Shown here: one piece after another, positions 27,008-35,490 of the stretch
Position numbering within the stretch: the first letter of the stretch is position 1
Layout: each line of letters opens with the position of its first letter
NCBI RefSeq assembly: GCF_031885415.1
Contig: NZ_CP116871.1
Location: 2,170,001 to 2,234,000, forward strand
Length of the DNA: 64,000 bases
Reading direction: 5' to 3'
Source of the DNA: Microbacterium forte
GTDB lineage: Bacteria; Actinomycetota; Actinomycetes; Actinomycetales; Microbacteriaceae
The notes under the pieces: generated by a model
Seen by the model: only the letters and a program-made list of their open reading frames with translations
Database searches by the model: none
Told to the model about the DNA's origin: nothing
Translations under genes and position numbers: made by a program

Positions 27008-27028
27008 GCCGCAGCGATCAGCTGCGGC
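27008..27028. other. Intra-operon hairpin upstream of copA
   Basis: GCCGCAGC and GCTGCGGC form a perfect 8-bp stem with a five-base loop between the secreted metal protein gene and copA. It may reduce read-through or stabilise the upstream mRNA, so that chaperone and binding protein are made in larger amounts than the pumps. Confidence 0.5.
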
Positions 27029-27046
27029 AGGGGCGACGGCTGACGG

Positions 27047-28009
27047 TCAGTGCCCGTCGTCGTGCGAATCGCCCTCGGTTTCGGTCACGCCCTGCGCCTG
27101 AGCGGCATCGAGCACGAACTCGGCCGTATGCACCGTGCCGTCCACCTGGAAGTCCAGGTACAGCAGGTACCGCCCCGCGGTCGGGGCCTCTGCGGCGAAC
27201 GCGATCTCGGGCCCCGACGTCTCGCCCGCTTCGGGCTCATCACCCGCGGCGTGCACGTGCAGGTACGCGAGGTCGCCGTCGCGCAGCGCCACGAGGTGGC
27301 CGAACGCGCCGAGATACGGCTCCAGGGCGGTGACCGGGCGACCGTCCTGTGCGACCGTCACAGTGAGATCGCTCGCCACTCCTGCTTCGAGGGCGCCGTC
27401 GAGCGAGACCGTGAAGCCATCGACCTCCGCGACGCGGGTCGGCTGCGGCGCGACGGGTGCGAACTCACCCGCCACCTGGACAGTGCGCGTGAGAGTGAGC
27501 GACGCAGCATCCGCCTGGGCCGGGGTGAAGTCCGCGAAGACGCGGTAGGTTCCGGCATCTGTCCACTCCCAGGGAAGCGACCACGTTCCCGTGGCCTCGT
27601 CGAGCACCGGATGGACGTGTCGGAACCGGCTCCCGTCTGAGCGCACCACGATCAGGTGCAGATCCTTGTCGTGCGCCGTCGCGTAGTCCGTGACGGGGAC
27701 GCCGGCGGCGTCTTCGATCCGGAATGCCAGTGCACCGGGTTCGCCCGGGGATGCCGGCGCCTCGATCGGCGACAGCACATATCCGTCGAGACCGAGCGAC
27801 AGGCCCTTCAGGTCGTCTGCAGCGGCACTCGCCGCGTCATCCGCGCCGACAGCACTCTCGGCGTGACCATTGTGATCGTCCACTTCCGCCCCCTTCGTCC
27901 AGTCGCTGACCGCGCTCGCGGGAACGATGACGCCGGCGAGCCCGAAGGCCGCGCCGAACGCCACCACGAGGCCCGCCCCGAACAGGCCGAGCCGTGCGCC
28001 GGCGTTCAT
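27047..28009 (-). CDS. Membrane-anchored or secreted copper-resistance protein, His-rich
   Basis: This 320-residue protein has one N-terminal hydrophobic segment (LGLFGAGLVVAFGAAFGLAGVIV), a signal anchor or signal peptide. The outside part is beta-rich and has clustered histidines: DDHNGHAES, then AHDKDLHLIVVRSDGSRFRHVHP (two parts), then FGHLVALRDGDLAYLHVHAA, and a His-rich end (DSHDDGH). The HL-V-R-D-L--HVHP pattern occurs twice, suggesting two metal-binding beta domains. It starts in an ATGA overlap with the CopZ-like gene and sits before copA, so copper binding outside the membrane is likely. No enzyme motif is seen. Confidence 0.75.
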   Translation of the reverse strand: MNAGARLGLFGAGLVVAFGAAFGLAGVIVPASAVSDWTKGAEVDDHNGHAESAVGADDAASAAADDLKGLSLGLDGYVLSPIEAPASPGEPGALAFRIEDAAGVPVTDYATAHDKDLHLIVVRSDGSRFRHVHPVLDEATGTWSLPWEWTDAGTYRVFADFTPAQADAASLTLTRTVQVAGEFAPVAPQPTRVAEVDGFTVSLDGALEAGVASDLTVTVAQDGRPVTALEPYLGAFGHLVALRDGDLAYLHVHAAGDEPEAGETSGPEIAFAAEAPTAGRYLLYLDFQVDGTVHTAEFVLDAAQAQGVTETEGDSHDDGH

Positions 28010-28221
28010 GCCGTCCGCACCGCCGAATAGCCTGCCTCTGCGACGGCGGCCAGGACCTGCGCATCGTCGACCGACGTCGAGCCGGTGACGACGAGCTTTC
28101 CGGTCTGGGCGCTCACCTGGACGTCTTCGACGCCGGGGATCTCGGAGACCTCTTCGCGCACCGACATCTCGCAGTGCCCGCAGGTCATGCCCGTCACCTG
28201 GAACTCGTTCTTCGTCATCAT
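28006..28221 (-). CDS. copZ: Copper chaperone, CopZ-like HMA protein
   Basis: This 71-residue heavy-metal-associated domain has the Cu(I) site GMTCGHC near residue 12 and the ferredoxin-like pattern ending VLAAVAEAGYSAV. It carries Cu(I) in the cytoplasm to the CopA-type pump. It is the first gene of the four-gene copper operon. Start is the first of two ATGs after GGATGGAGA; the upstream open frame runs through the CsoR-type operator. The stop overlaps the next start by four bases. Confidence 0.9.
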   Translation of the reverse strand: MMTKNEFQVTGMTCGHCEMSVREEVSEIPGVEDVQVSAQTGKLVVTGSTSVDDAQVLAAVAEAGYSAVRTA

Positions 28222-28240
28222 GTCTCCATCCCTCGTTCTA

Positions 28241-28258
28241 GTACCCCTGGGGGGTATT
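28241..28258. promoter_or_regulatory. CsoR-type copper operator, proximal copy
   Basis: GTACCCCTGGGGGGTATT matches the known CsoR operator pattern (ATACCC then GGGGTAT). It lies 20 bases upstream of copZ. CsoR leaves such sites when it binds Cu(I), so the operon should be copper-induced. No csoR gene is in the window. Confidence 0.75.
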
Positions 28259-28270
28259 AAAAACAAGCGT

Positions 28271-28287
28271 ATACCCTCTCGGGGTAT
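28271..28287. promoter_or_regulatory. CsoR-type copper operator, distal copy
   Basis: ATACCCTCTCGGGGTAT is a second operator, about 30 bases further upstream. The two sites are on nearly the same DNA face (start-to-start 30 bases, close to three helical turns). This could allow two tetramers to bind cooperatively. Confidence 0.75.
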
Positions 28288-28350
28288 TCCGCGATGGGTC
28301 GATGACTTCGCGCGACCGCAGCTGTCGCGCGCGAGGCCGGTGCCGCTACC

Positions 28351-29889
28351 TCAGCACGCCTCCTCTGCGACGGCGACGCGCACCTCGCGCAGCGCTCCCC
28401 CCACGGCCGCCAGCGAACAGGTGCGATGAGAGGAGGCGGGGATCAACGCGGTGAGCACCCGATCGCCGTCCTCCGCGAACAGCTCGAGCGATGCCACCCG
28501 GTCGTTCAGCGCGTCGATCCAGATCTCCCAGGCGACATCACCCGCACGCGCGACGGGCATCGACATCGACCCGCCCACCCCCGCAGGCGGAACCACGTCG
28601 GGGCGAACGACGTCGATGCGCCCGCTCGCGTGGCTCTGCCGGATGACGACCTCGCCGGCATCCCCGGCCCCGATGCGGAGTTCGACGCTGTCGGCATCTC
28701 CGAAGGTCGCCGTGACACGGATCCGCACCGCGTCCGCGAGCGCAGCATCCGCCGACCCCGCACCCGCCGGCCCCGCGCCCACAGCGACACGACCCGTCAG
28801 CGAGCCGAGCTCGATGATCTCGTCGGCCCCGACCTCGATCGCCGGCGCCTGCCGCAGACGCACCGCGCCGCTGCCGTCGCGGGTGAGCGAGAGCCTGCGG
28901 GGAAGAGTCATCGCGCTGCGGTACTCGGATGAGTCATCGTGCGGGATGCTGCCGGCGTACCGCCAGTTGTCCATCCAGGCGATCAGCGTTCGCTCGTGCG
29001 CGGCGAGGCCGTCGAACGTGACGCCGGCGTAGCAGTCGGGGCCGAAGTCGACCCAGCCGAACGCCTCGAGCTCGTCACGCGACTGGCTGCGGTCGACCAG
29101 GAGTTCGGGCGCGGGGGTCGGAAGGGGCGCAGTCGGCCGGAAGGTCGTGCCGTCGAACTCGCCCACGACGTAGTGGGTCCCCGAGCCGCCGGCGATGCCT
29201 CCCGGGTTGAGGCTGATGAGCAGCACCCACCGCGCATCGTCCTCATCGCCGTCGATCGCCAGCCTGAACATGTCCGGGCACTCCCAGACCCCGCCGACGG
29301 GGCCGGCCGGACCGTAGGACGACAGGTAGGTCCACGTCTTGAGGTCGTCGGAGCGGTGGAACAGCACCTGGCGGTCCTCCGCCTCGACCGCGACCATGAC
29401 CCAGTAGCCGTCGCCCCCGTCGTCGTAGCGGAACACCTTCGGATCGCGGAAGTCGCTCGTGCCCCGGTCGAGCACCGGGTTGCCCCGATACTTCGTCCAG
29501 ACGTATCCGCCGTCGGTGCTGTACGCGAGAGCCTGCGCCTGGTGCCCGTCCGCGGCCGCCGTGTAGAGCGCCACCAGCGGAGGCTCCTCGGCCGTGCCGA
29601 ACCCTGAGGTGTTGCCGTGATCGACCACGACGGAGCCGGAGTAGATCTGCTCCGTGTCGTCCCAGAGGATCGCCGGCTCGTGCTCGGTCCATCGCGCGAG
29701 ATCGGTGCTCGTCGCGTGGCCCCAGCTGAGATGGGCGTGCTCGCTGCCCTGCGGGTTGTACTGGAAGTACAGGTGGTACAGACCGTCGTGGAAGACGAGA
29801 CCGTTCGGATCGTTCATCCAGTTGTTGCGCGGAGCGAAGTGCAGTCGCGGGCTCAGGGTGCGGACCGGGGGAAGGTCAGTGGGGGTCAC
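28351..29889 (-). CDS. Glycoside hydrolase family 32 (fructosidase/levanase/sucrase type)
   Basis: This 512-residue enzyme cleaves beta-fructosides such as sucrose, inulin or levan. The three catalytic blocks of family 32 are clear: NNWMNDPNG near residue 25 (nucleophile Asp), FRDPKVFR near 150 (transition-state Asp) and WECPDMF near 200 (acid/base Glu). A C-terminal beta-sandwich follows. No signal peptide is visible, so it probably acts in the cytoplasm on imported sugar. It is the last gene of the ABC-importer operon, 37 bases after the second permease. The GTG start has only a weak ribosome site. Confidence 0.92.
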   Translation of the reverse strand: MTPTDLPPVRTLSPRLHFAPRNNWMNDPNGLVFHDGLYHLYFQYNPQGSEHAHLSWGHATSTDLARWTEHEPAILWDDTEQIYSGSVVVDHGNTSGFGTAEEPPLVALYTAAADGHQAQALAYSTDGGYVWTKYRGNPVLDRGTSDFRDPKVFRYDDGGDGYWVMVAVEAEDRQVLFHRSDDLKTWTYLSSYGPAGPVGGVWECPDMFRLAIDGDEDDARWVLLISLNPGGIAGGSGTHYVVGEFDGTTFRPTAPLPTPAPELLVDRSQSRDELEAFGWVDFGPDCYAGVTFDGLAAHERTLIAWMDNWRYAGSIPHDDSSEYRSAMTLPRRLSLTRDGSGAVRLRQAPAIEVGADEIIELGSLTGRVAVGAGPAGAGSADAALADAVRIRVTATFGDADSVELRIGAGDAGEVVIRQSHASGRIDVVRPDVVPPAGVGGSMSMPVARAGDVAWEIWIDALNDRVASLELFAEDGDRVLTALIPASSHRTCSLAAVGGALREVRVAVAEEAC

Positions 29890-29926
29890 CGGGGCAGTCG
29901 TCTTTCTACTTGATGGGGGGCGTGCG

Positions 29927-30760
29927 TCATTTGCCGACGCCCGCCGTGAGTCCTTCGCGCAGAGGCTTCTGCCCGAAGAAGAACACCAGGAGTGCGGGGA
30001 TCATCGAGAGGATCACACCGGCGAGCACCGTCGAGACGCTGCCGGTGCCGAGGTTGCCCTGCAGCGTCACCAGGCCGAGTGGCAGCGTGAAGTTCTGATC
30101 GCTGATGGTCATGATGAGAGGTCGGAAGAACTCGTTCCAGTGATAGTTGAAGGCGAGGATGCCGACGATCGCGAGCCCGGGGGTGGCCAGCGGGAGATAG
30201 ACGCCGAAGAACGTGCGCCAGGGCCCGGCCCCGTCGAGCTGGGCGGCCTCACCCAGCTCGGTCGGGATGCCCATGAAGTACTGCCGCATCAGGAATGTGC
30301 CGAAAGCGGTGGGAAGCGCAGGCACGATGAGAGCGAGGAGGGTGTCGGCGAGCCCCATGCCCCTCACCAGCATGAACACGGGGACGATCGTCACCTGCAG
30401 CGGAACCATCATCGTCGCGAGGATCAGCGCGAACATCAGCTTCTTGTGACGGAACTCGAACTTCGCGAAGACGTAGCCGGCCATCGCGGCGGAGAGCATC
30501 TGGCCGGCGGCGACCAGCAGCACCACCAGGGCGCTGTTCCACGCGTAGAGCCAGATCGGGATCTTGGTGAAGACGTCGGCGAAGGCTCCGAAACCCACGT
30601 TGACCTCTTGGGTCACGCTGTCGGTCGGCGACAGCGCCGTGATCAGGGTCCAGACGACGGGCCCGAGGGTCAGCAGTGCCGCGAGTCCGAGCAGGGCGAA
30701 CTTGCCGCCCGTGCCGAGCGTGTAGAGCCAGGAGCGCTTCGTAACCACTGTCGTTGTCAT
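29927..30760 (-). CDS. Carbohydrate ABC transporter permease, MalG-like
   Basis: This 277-residue permease has six membrane helices and the EAA loop (PTELGEAAQLDGAGPWRTFFGVYLP) of CUT1-family sugar importers. GAGG sits six bases before the ATG at 30760; a GTG at 30772 overlapping the previous stop is the other option. It pairs with the upstream permease and lipid- or Tat-exported binding protein to import a sugar, presumably the GH32 substrate. No ATPase gene is in the operon, so a shared MsiK-like ATPase elsewhere is expected. Confidence 0.88.
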   Translation of the reverse strand: MTTTVVTKRSWLYTLGTGGKFALLGLAALLTLGPVVWTLITALSPTDSVTQEVNVGFGAFADVFTKIPIWLYAWNSALVVLLVAAGQMLSAAMAGYVFAKFEFRHKKLMFALILATMMVPLQVTIVPVFMLVRGMGLADTLLALIVPALPTAFGTFLMRQYFMGIPTELGEAAQLDGAGPWRTFFGVYLPLATPGLAIVGILAFNYHWNEFFRPLIMTISDQNFTLPLGLVTLQGNLGTGSVSTVLAGVILSMIPALLVFFFGQKPLREGLTAGVGK

Positions 30761-30768
30761 GATGGGCC

Positions 30769-31707
30769 TCACCCGTAGAAGACGAATCGGCGGCTCAGCC
30801 GGAACTGGATGGCCGTGACGAGCATGATCAGAAGGGTCAGCACGATGCCGATGGCCGACGCTCCACCGAAATCGAGCTGTCGGAACGCGGACTCGTAGAT
30901 CACCATCACGGCCGTGCGGGTCTCGTCACCGGGGCCACCGCGGGTCAGCACCCACGGCTGGTCGAAGATCTGCAGGGCGTTGATGATCGCCATGACGGAT
31001 GCCACGAGCAGCGTCGGGCTCACCAGGGGCAGCGTGATCATGCGGAACTGGGTCCATCCCGCCGCACCGTCGAGGGCGGACGCCTCATAGACCTCACTCG
31101 GGATCGCGGCGAGCCCGCCGATGAAGAGCAGGAACGTGAACCCGAAGTTCTGCCACACGTAGACCAGGAGCACCACGACCTTCGCGCCGAGTCCGGTCGT
31201 CAACCATCCGACATCCGCGATGCCGATCAGATTCAACGTCTGATTCACCAGGCCGAACTCCTGGTTGAACAGGTACGCCATGATCAGCGAGACGGAGGCG
31301 GCCGACAGGATCAGCGGGAAGAACAGCGCCGACCGGAAGAAGGTGCGCAGCCAGTTCGGCATCTTCGACTGGACGAGCACCGCGAGCACCAGTGCGACCC
31401 CGAGCTGCAGGATGACGGCGACGACGACGAAGCCGATGGTGTTCAGGAACGACACGCTCACCGTCGGGTTGGCCGCCAGATCGACGAAGTTGTCGAACCC
31501 GACGAAGACCGGGTCGGAGATGATGTCCCAGCGGAAGAAGGCCAGGACGAACGATCCGATGATCGGGACGAAGTTGAACAGCCCGAGCCCGATGAGGGTG
31601 GGCGCCAGGAAGACCCAGATGATCGATCGTCCCGAGCGGGCGACCGTGCCGGTCTCGCGCCGGGATCCCGGCGGCACGGTGAGAGTGCGGGTGGTGTTCT
31701 CGGACAT
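30769..31707 (-). CDS. Carbohydrate ABC transporter permease, MalF-like
   Basis: This 312-residue permease starts with a polar cytoplasmic tail (SENTTRTLTVPPGS) and then has six helices, with the EAA loop IPSEVYEASALDGAAGWTQF. The ATG at 31707 overlaps the binding-protein stop by one base (TGATG) and GGGGGAAA precedes it. It is the partner of the MalG-like permease. A much longer open frame upstream in this phase is only a shadow of the binding-protein gene. Confidence 0.88.
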   Translation of the reverse strand: MSENTTRTLTVPPGSRRETGTVARSGRSIIWVFLAPTLIGLGLFNFVPIIGSFVLAFFRWDIISDPVFVGFDNFVDLAANPTVSVSFLNTIGFVVVAVILQLGVALVLAVLVQSKMPNWLRTFFRSALFFPLILSAASVSLIMAYLFNQEFGLVNQTLNLIGIADVGWLTTGLGAKVVVLLVYVWQNFGFTFLLFIGGLAAIPSEVYEASALDGAAGWTQFRMITLPLVSPTLLVASVMAIINALQIFDQPWVLTRGGPGDETRTAVMVIYESAFRQLDFGGASAIGIVLTLLIMLVTAIQFRLSRRFVFYG

Positions 31708-33089
31708 CAGTTTCCCCCCAGCGCGAGCTCGAGATCTCGCTGCATGGTCTCGAGCCCTCGGCGGACGCCGGATGGGCCGTTCGTGATGGTCGACACCACG
31801 TTCTTGAGCAGAGCGGACTCGACAGCGGCCTGCTGCGGAGGCGCCGGCATCGGACCGGTGTCGGGGAACTTGTCGAGAGTGTCGTAGAAGACCTCCCAGT
31901 GCGCAGGCCCCACCCCCGCGCCATAGAGCTCGGCGTTGAGGGAGCGACGAGGGAGTGACGAGTCGGGCTTCGGGTGGGCGATCGTCATGCCCTCGACCGA
32001 GACGCAGTACTTGAGCCACTCCCATGCCTCGTCCTTGCGGGGCGAGGTCTCCATGATCGCGTAGCCGCCCGCCCCGAACTGGTGCCGTTGCCCCGCCATC
32101 CTCGGGAAGTAGGTCACGTCGTAGGCGTCGTTCGCGACGCCCGCCTCTTCGAGGCCGCTGACCCAGAAGCCTCCCGCGGGGGTCATCCCGACCGAGCCGG
32201 TGGAGAACAGGGAGACCAGCTCGTTTCCGCCACCCTGTGCGGGGTTCGCGGCGAGCCCCTCCGAGACCATGCGCTCGAGCACCGAGAAGCTCTCGATCGC
32301 GTGCTCGTTGAGGGCGTCGGCCTGCTTCCACACGTAGCCGCCGCTGCGGGCCGGCTGGCCGGGGTAGAAGCGGTCCCACAGCCAGTCGCCGCCGCTCGCC
32401 TTCTCCTCGTGCAGGAAGCTGGTGTTGTTGACGTACAGCCAGGGGACGACGCCGCCCCACAACCGGTTGTTCCAGAAGTACGGCAGGAACTGCCCCGAAG
32501 CGCTCTTCTTCATCGCACGGGCGGTGCCGAGGAAATCCTCCAGCGTCCAGTTGTCGGCGGGGCGTTCCAGCCCCGCGCGATCCATCGCCGTCGTGCTGTA
32601 GAAGACGTTCGCCGCATTGAAGTTGTCGGGCATCTGGAACAGGCTGCCCTGGTACATGAACGCCTCGATGAGGGTCGGGTTCACGTCGTCGAAGTACTCC
32701 TGCATCTCCGACGCGTCGCGGCGCACATACTCGTCGAGAGGATGCGCGAGGCGCGATGCGAAGAGCTGCGCCCCCTCGGTCGCGACCGTGACGACGTCGG
32801 GCGGCGTGCCCGCGGCGATCATCGTGAGGATCTTCGCGAAGTACTCGCTCCAGTCCTGTCCTTGAATGGCCACGATGCGCACGGTGATGCCGGGGTGCTT
32901 GCGCTGGAAGCCGTCGACCAGCGCCTGACGCGCCACGGCGTCCTGCGCAGTGCCGAAGAGGGCGACGGTCAGAGTGTCTGTGCCGCGGCCGGGGATGTCG
33001 GCTCCGGTGAGTCTCGGCCACGAGACGACGGTGCCCACGATGCCCAGACCGATCGCGCCGAGCAGAGCCCTGCGAGTGAGATCAACCAC
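31707..33089 (-). CDS. Sugar ABC transporter substrate-binding protein with Tat-like signal
   Basis: This 460-residue extracytoplasmic binding protein of the CUT1 type has an N-terminal twin-arginine-like signal, LTRRALLGAIGLGIVGTVVSW, cut here to its key RR plus hydrophobic core, without a lipobox Cys. The mature part has DTLTVALFGTAQDAV, ITVRIVAIQGQDW and PPDVVTVATEG. GTG at 33089 is chosen because AGGAGA lies seven bases upstream; the frame is open further but would cover an operator. It is the first gene of the fructan operon and divergent from the LacI regulator. Confidence 0.85.
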   Translation of the reverse strand: MVDLTRRALLGAIGLGIVGTVVSWPRLTGADIPGRGTDTLTVALFGTAQDAVARQALVDGFQRKHPGITVRIVAIQGQDWSEYFAKILTMIAAGTPPDVVTVATEGAQLFASRLAHPLDEYVRRDASEMQEYFDDVNPTLIEAFMYQGSLFQMPDNFNAANVFYSTTAMDRAGLERPADNWTLEDFLGTARAMKKSASGQFLPYFWNNRLWGGVVPWLYVNNTSFLHEEKASGGDWLWDRFYPGQPARSGGYVWKQADALNEHAIESFSVLERMVSEGLAANPAQGGGNELVSLFSTGSVGMTPAGGFWVSGLEEAGVANDAYDVTYFPRMAGQRHQFGAGGYAIMETSPRKDEAWEWLKYCVSVEGMTIAHPKPDSSLPRRSLNAELYGAGVGPAHWEVFYDTLDKFPDTGPMPAPPQQAAVESALLKNVVSTITNGPSGVRRGLETMQRDLELALGGN

Positions 33090-33146
33090 GATGTTCTCTC
33101 CTGAGTGAATGACTTCAGAGCGAGGGAATCGAGTCCCGCCCGCGAA

Positions 33147-33162
33147 GCTAAATTGATTCAGC
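33147..33162. promoter_or_regulatory. LacI-type operator, copy 1 (fructan operon)
   Basis: GCTAAATTGATTCAGC is a near-perfect 16-base palindrome (two mismatched pairs). It lies about 58 bases before the binding-protein start, in the divergent promoter region. Its sequence is similar to copy 2 at 33206, and the LacI gene next door is the likely binder. Confidence 0.65.
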
Positions 33163-33205
33163 ATCGCCGAGGTTAGCATCGTCGATCCGGGGCCGCAATG
33201 ATTTT

Positions 33206-33221
33206 GCTAAATCAATTCAAC
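33206..33221. promoter_or_regulatory. LacI-type operator, copy 2
   Basis: GCTAAATCAATTCAAC shares GCTAAAT and ATTCA with copy 1. The start-to-start distance is 59 bases. It lies 65 bases before the lacI-family start, so the repressor may control itself and the divergent operon, perhaps by looping. Confidence 0.6.
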
Positions 33222-33285
33222 CAGCGTGGTTCCGGGGTGCCGCATGCACTGCCTAAGCTGGGGATGTCACGACAGGAGGAACCCG

Positions 33286-34311
33286 GTGCCGAAGAACGTC
33301 GATCGCAGGCCGACGCTCGCCGACGTCGCCGCGCTCTCGGGCATGTCCAAGACCGCCGTGAGCATGATCCTGAACGACCGACCGGGTTCACGTCTCTCCG
33401 CCGACGCGGCACGCCGGGTGCGGGCAGCAGCGGAGGAACTCGGCTATCGGCCGAATCCCGCCGCCCAGAGTCTGCGCCTCGGCAAGACGAAGACTCTGGG
33501 ATTCATCTCGGATCAGATCACCGTGACCCGCTATGCCTCCGAGATGATCCGCGGCCTGCTGTCCGCGGCGAAGGAGCACGGCCACACCGTTCTGATCGCC
33601 GAGACGGAGGGCGATGACGCGACCATCTCCGACGAGATCCAGGCGATGATCGACCGCCGGGTCGACGGCATCCTGATCGGGCTCCTCGGCGCCCGCATGA
33701 TCGAGGTGCCCGAGACCCCCGCCGACGTGCCGGTCGTGATCGTCAACGGCACGTCGACGACGGGGCACCCCTCCGTACTCCCCGACGAGCGGACCGCCGG
33801 CCATGCGATGGCGCGCCTGCTCACGGATGCCGGCCACCGCCGGGTCGGCGTGATCGGCAACAACCCGCGTGCGGTGTCGTCTCCCCGGCACTCGGTGACC
33901 ATCGGCCCGAGATTCGACGGCATCCGCGCCGCCTTCGCCGAGGCCGGCGTCGATCCGTTCATCATGGACGTCCCCGAGTGGAACCCCGACATCGGATACT
34001 CGCGCACGCTGCAGATGCTCGACGCGCACCCCGACCTCACGGCGATCCTGGCCGGCAACGACGGAGTGGCCTTCGGCACGTATCAGGCGATCGCCGAGCG
34101 AGGGCTTCGAGTTCCCGACGACATCTCCGTCGCCTCCTTCGACGACGAGGAGCTCGCCGGCTTCCAGCGACCGGGACTCACGACCGCGCGACTCCCCTAC
34201 GACGTGATGGGGCGCACCGCGGTCGAGATGCTGCTCGGCGAGCGCCCGCTCGACGCGGTGCTGATCCCGATGCCGGTCGTCGAGCGCGCCTCGATCCGCT
34301 CTCTGGGCTGA
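33286..34311 (+). CDS. LacI-family repressor of the fructan/sucrose locus
   Basis: This 341-residue LacI-type repressor has the N-terminal helix-turn-helix TLADVAALSGMSKTAVSMIL with hinge NPAAQSLRLGKT, then a periplasmic-binding-protein fold with TAILAGNDGVAFGTYQAI and ISVASFDDEELAGF. The GTG start at 33286 has AGGAGG seven bases upstream, which decides it over the longer open frame. It is divergent from the binding-protein/permease/GH32 operon, with two similar operators between them; the likely inducer is a fructoside or its breakdown product. Confidence 0.9.
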   Translation: MPKNVDRRPTLADVAALSGMSKTAVSMILNDRPGSRLSADAARRVRAAAEELGYRPNPAAQSLRLGKTKTLGFISDQITVTRYASEMIRGLLSAAKEHGHTVLIAETEGDDATISDEIQAMIDRRVDGILIGLLGARMIEVPETPADVPVVIVNGTSTTGHPSVLPDERTAGHAMARLLTDAGHRRVGVIGNNPRAVSSPRHSVTIGPRFDGIRAAFAEAGVDPFIMDVPEWNPDIGYSRTLQMLDAHPDLTAILAGNDGVAFGTYQAIAERGLRVPDDISVASFDDEELAGFQRPGLTTARLPYDVMGRTAVEMLLGERPLDAVLIPMPVVERASIRSLG

Positions 34312-34370
34312 CCGAGAAAAATCCATTCACGCGCATCCATCCCCCTTCTGCGGGCGTAGGCTGGAGAGAA

Positions 34371-34383
34371 GGACGGACCGTCC
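34371..34383. promoter_or_regulatory. Perfect short palindrome upstream of the SDR gene
   Basis: GGACGG-A-CCGTCC lies 45 bases before the SDR start and just after a TAGGCT that could be a -10. A TetR-like operator is possible, but no linked regulator supports it. Confidence 0.35.
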
Positions 34384-34428
34384 GAGAAGATCTCCCGGCA
34401 CCGCGACCGTCCGGAAGAGGAGTCACTC

Positions 34429-35181
34429 GTGGCTCAGTACGACGTCTCGAACCGCTCGGCGATCGTGACGGGAGCAGGCAGCGGAATCGGACGCTCGACC
34501 GCTCTCCTGCTCGCTCAGAACGGCGCATCCGTCGTCGTGAACGACCTGAACGCGGAGCACGCGAACGCGGTCGTCGACGAGATCCGCGCCGCCGGCGGCA
34601 TCGCCGAGGCATCGGTCGGAGATGCGACCGACACCGCCTGGATCGCCAGCTCGGTCGAGCTCGCGAACACGCTCGCTCCGCTGCGCATCGGCGTCAACAA
34701 CGCCGGCATCGGCGGAGCATCCGCCCCCACCGCCGAATACGACGACGCCGCGTGGGACAAGGTCATCTCGATCAACCTCAACGCCGTCTTCCGCAATATG
34801 AAGGCGCAGATCCCCTCGATCCTCGCGAACGGCGGCGGCTCCGTCGTGAACATCGCCTCGATCCTCGGCAGCGTCGGTTTCGCGAACTCGCCCGCCTACG
34901 TCGCCGCCAAGCACGCGGTCGTCGGCATGACCAAGTCGGCCGCCCTCGAGTACTCCGCCCAGGGCGTGCGCGTGAACTCGGTCGGCCCCGGGTTCATCGA
35001 CACCCCGCTGCTCGCGAGCATGGATGCCGCTGCGAAGAACTTCCTCGTCAGCAAGCACCCGATCGGCCGTCTCGGTCAGGCCGACGAGGTCGCGAACCTC
35101 ATCGCCTTCCTCGCCAGCGACGCCGCCAGCTTCATCACCGGCAGCTACCACCTCGTCGACGGCGGCTACACCGCCCTCTGA
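34429..35181 (+). CDS. Short-chain dehydrogenase/reductase
   Basis: This 250-residue classical SDR has cofactor motif TGAGSGIGRS (residue 14), an acidic residue at the end of strand 2 (VVNDLNAEH) that favours NAD, the NNAG motif, a catalytic Ser in NIASILGS, and YVAAK with the catalytic Tyr and Lys. The end GSYHLVDGGYTAL is typical. The GTG start is supported by GAGGAG. It lies between the fructan locus and the catabolic region, and its substrate is unknown. It is followed by a repeat-rich gap and then by a convergent HisD-like gene. Confidence 0.9.
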   Translation: MAQYDVSNRSAIVTGAGSGIGRSTALLLAQNGASVVVNDLNAEHANAVVDEIRAAGGIAEASVGDATDTAWIASSVELANTLAPLRIGVNNAGIGGASAPTAEYDDAAWDKVISINLNAVFRNMKAQIPSILANGGGSVVNIASILGSVGFANSPAYVAAKHAVVGMTKSAALEYSAQGVRVNSVGPGFIDTPLLASMDAAAKNFLVSKHPIGRLGQADEVANLIAFLASDAASFITGSYHLVDGGYTAL

Positions 35182-35217
35182 GGTTCAATGGCCGCGCGGG
35201 TCTCGCAGTGCGGCACA

Positions 35218-35292
35218 TCTGCAGGACGAAAGCACGGATGCAGGACTCAACCATCCGCATGATCCTGCATCCGTGCCTCGGTCCTGCATCCG
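35218..35292. repeat. 75-base palindromic intergenic repeat, copy 1
   Basis: The unit has a 29-base left arm, a 17-base loop and a 29-base right arm. GCACGGATGCAGG (35232-35244) pairs perfectly with CCTGCATCCGTGC (35264-35276). CGGATGCAGGAC also pairs with GTCCTGCATCCG at the right end, so alternative hairpins can form. The gap 35182-35490 holds only these repeats. Confidence 0.85.
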
Positions 35293-35364
35293 ACACCGGT
35301 CAGGTCCCGCATCCGCCGGCATCCGGCCCCACCTCCGGCGCCGCAGCCCAGGCACCCCGGTCCG

Positions 35365-35439
35365 TCTGCAGGACGACAGCACGGATGCAGGACGAGATCG
35401 GCGATCCCGCCCTGCATCCGTGCCTCGGTCCTGCATCCG
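35365..35439. repeat. 75-base palindromic intergenic repeat, copy 2
   Basis: This copy has exactly the same length as copy 1. The left arm differs by one base (AAAG versus ACAG), the right arm is identical, and the 17-base loop is largely different. Conserved arms with a changed loop suggest selection on a stem, or spread of the arms as a mobile unit. A partial third arm, CGGATGCAGGACGA, lies at 35462-35475. Confidence 0.85.
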
Positions 35440-35490
35440 GCCCCGACCTACCCGTCGCGACCGGATGCAGGACGATGGCGGCACGCCCCG

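Noticed and set aside
31708..33021. Long upstream extension of the MalF-like permease
   Set aside because: It overlaps the entire binding-protein gene in another frame; the ATG at 31707 has a ribosome site and the normal family start.
35218..35475. CRISPR array
   Set aside because: There are only two units, each is an inverted repeat with a short loop, and there are no regular spacers or cas genes.
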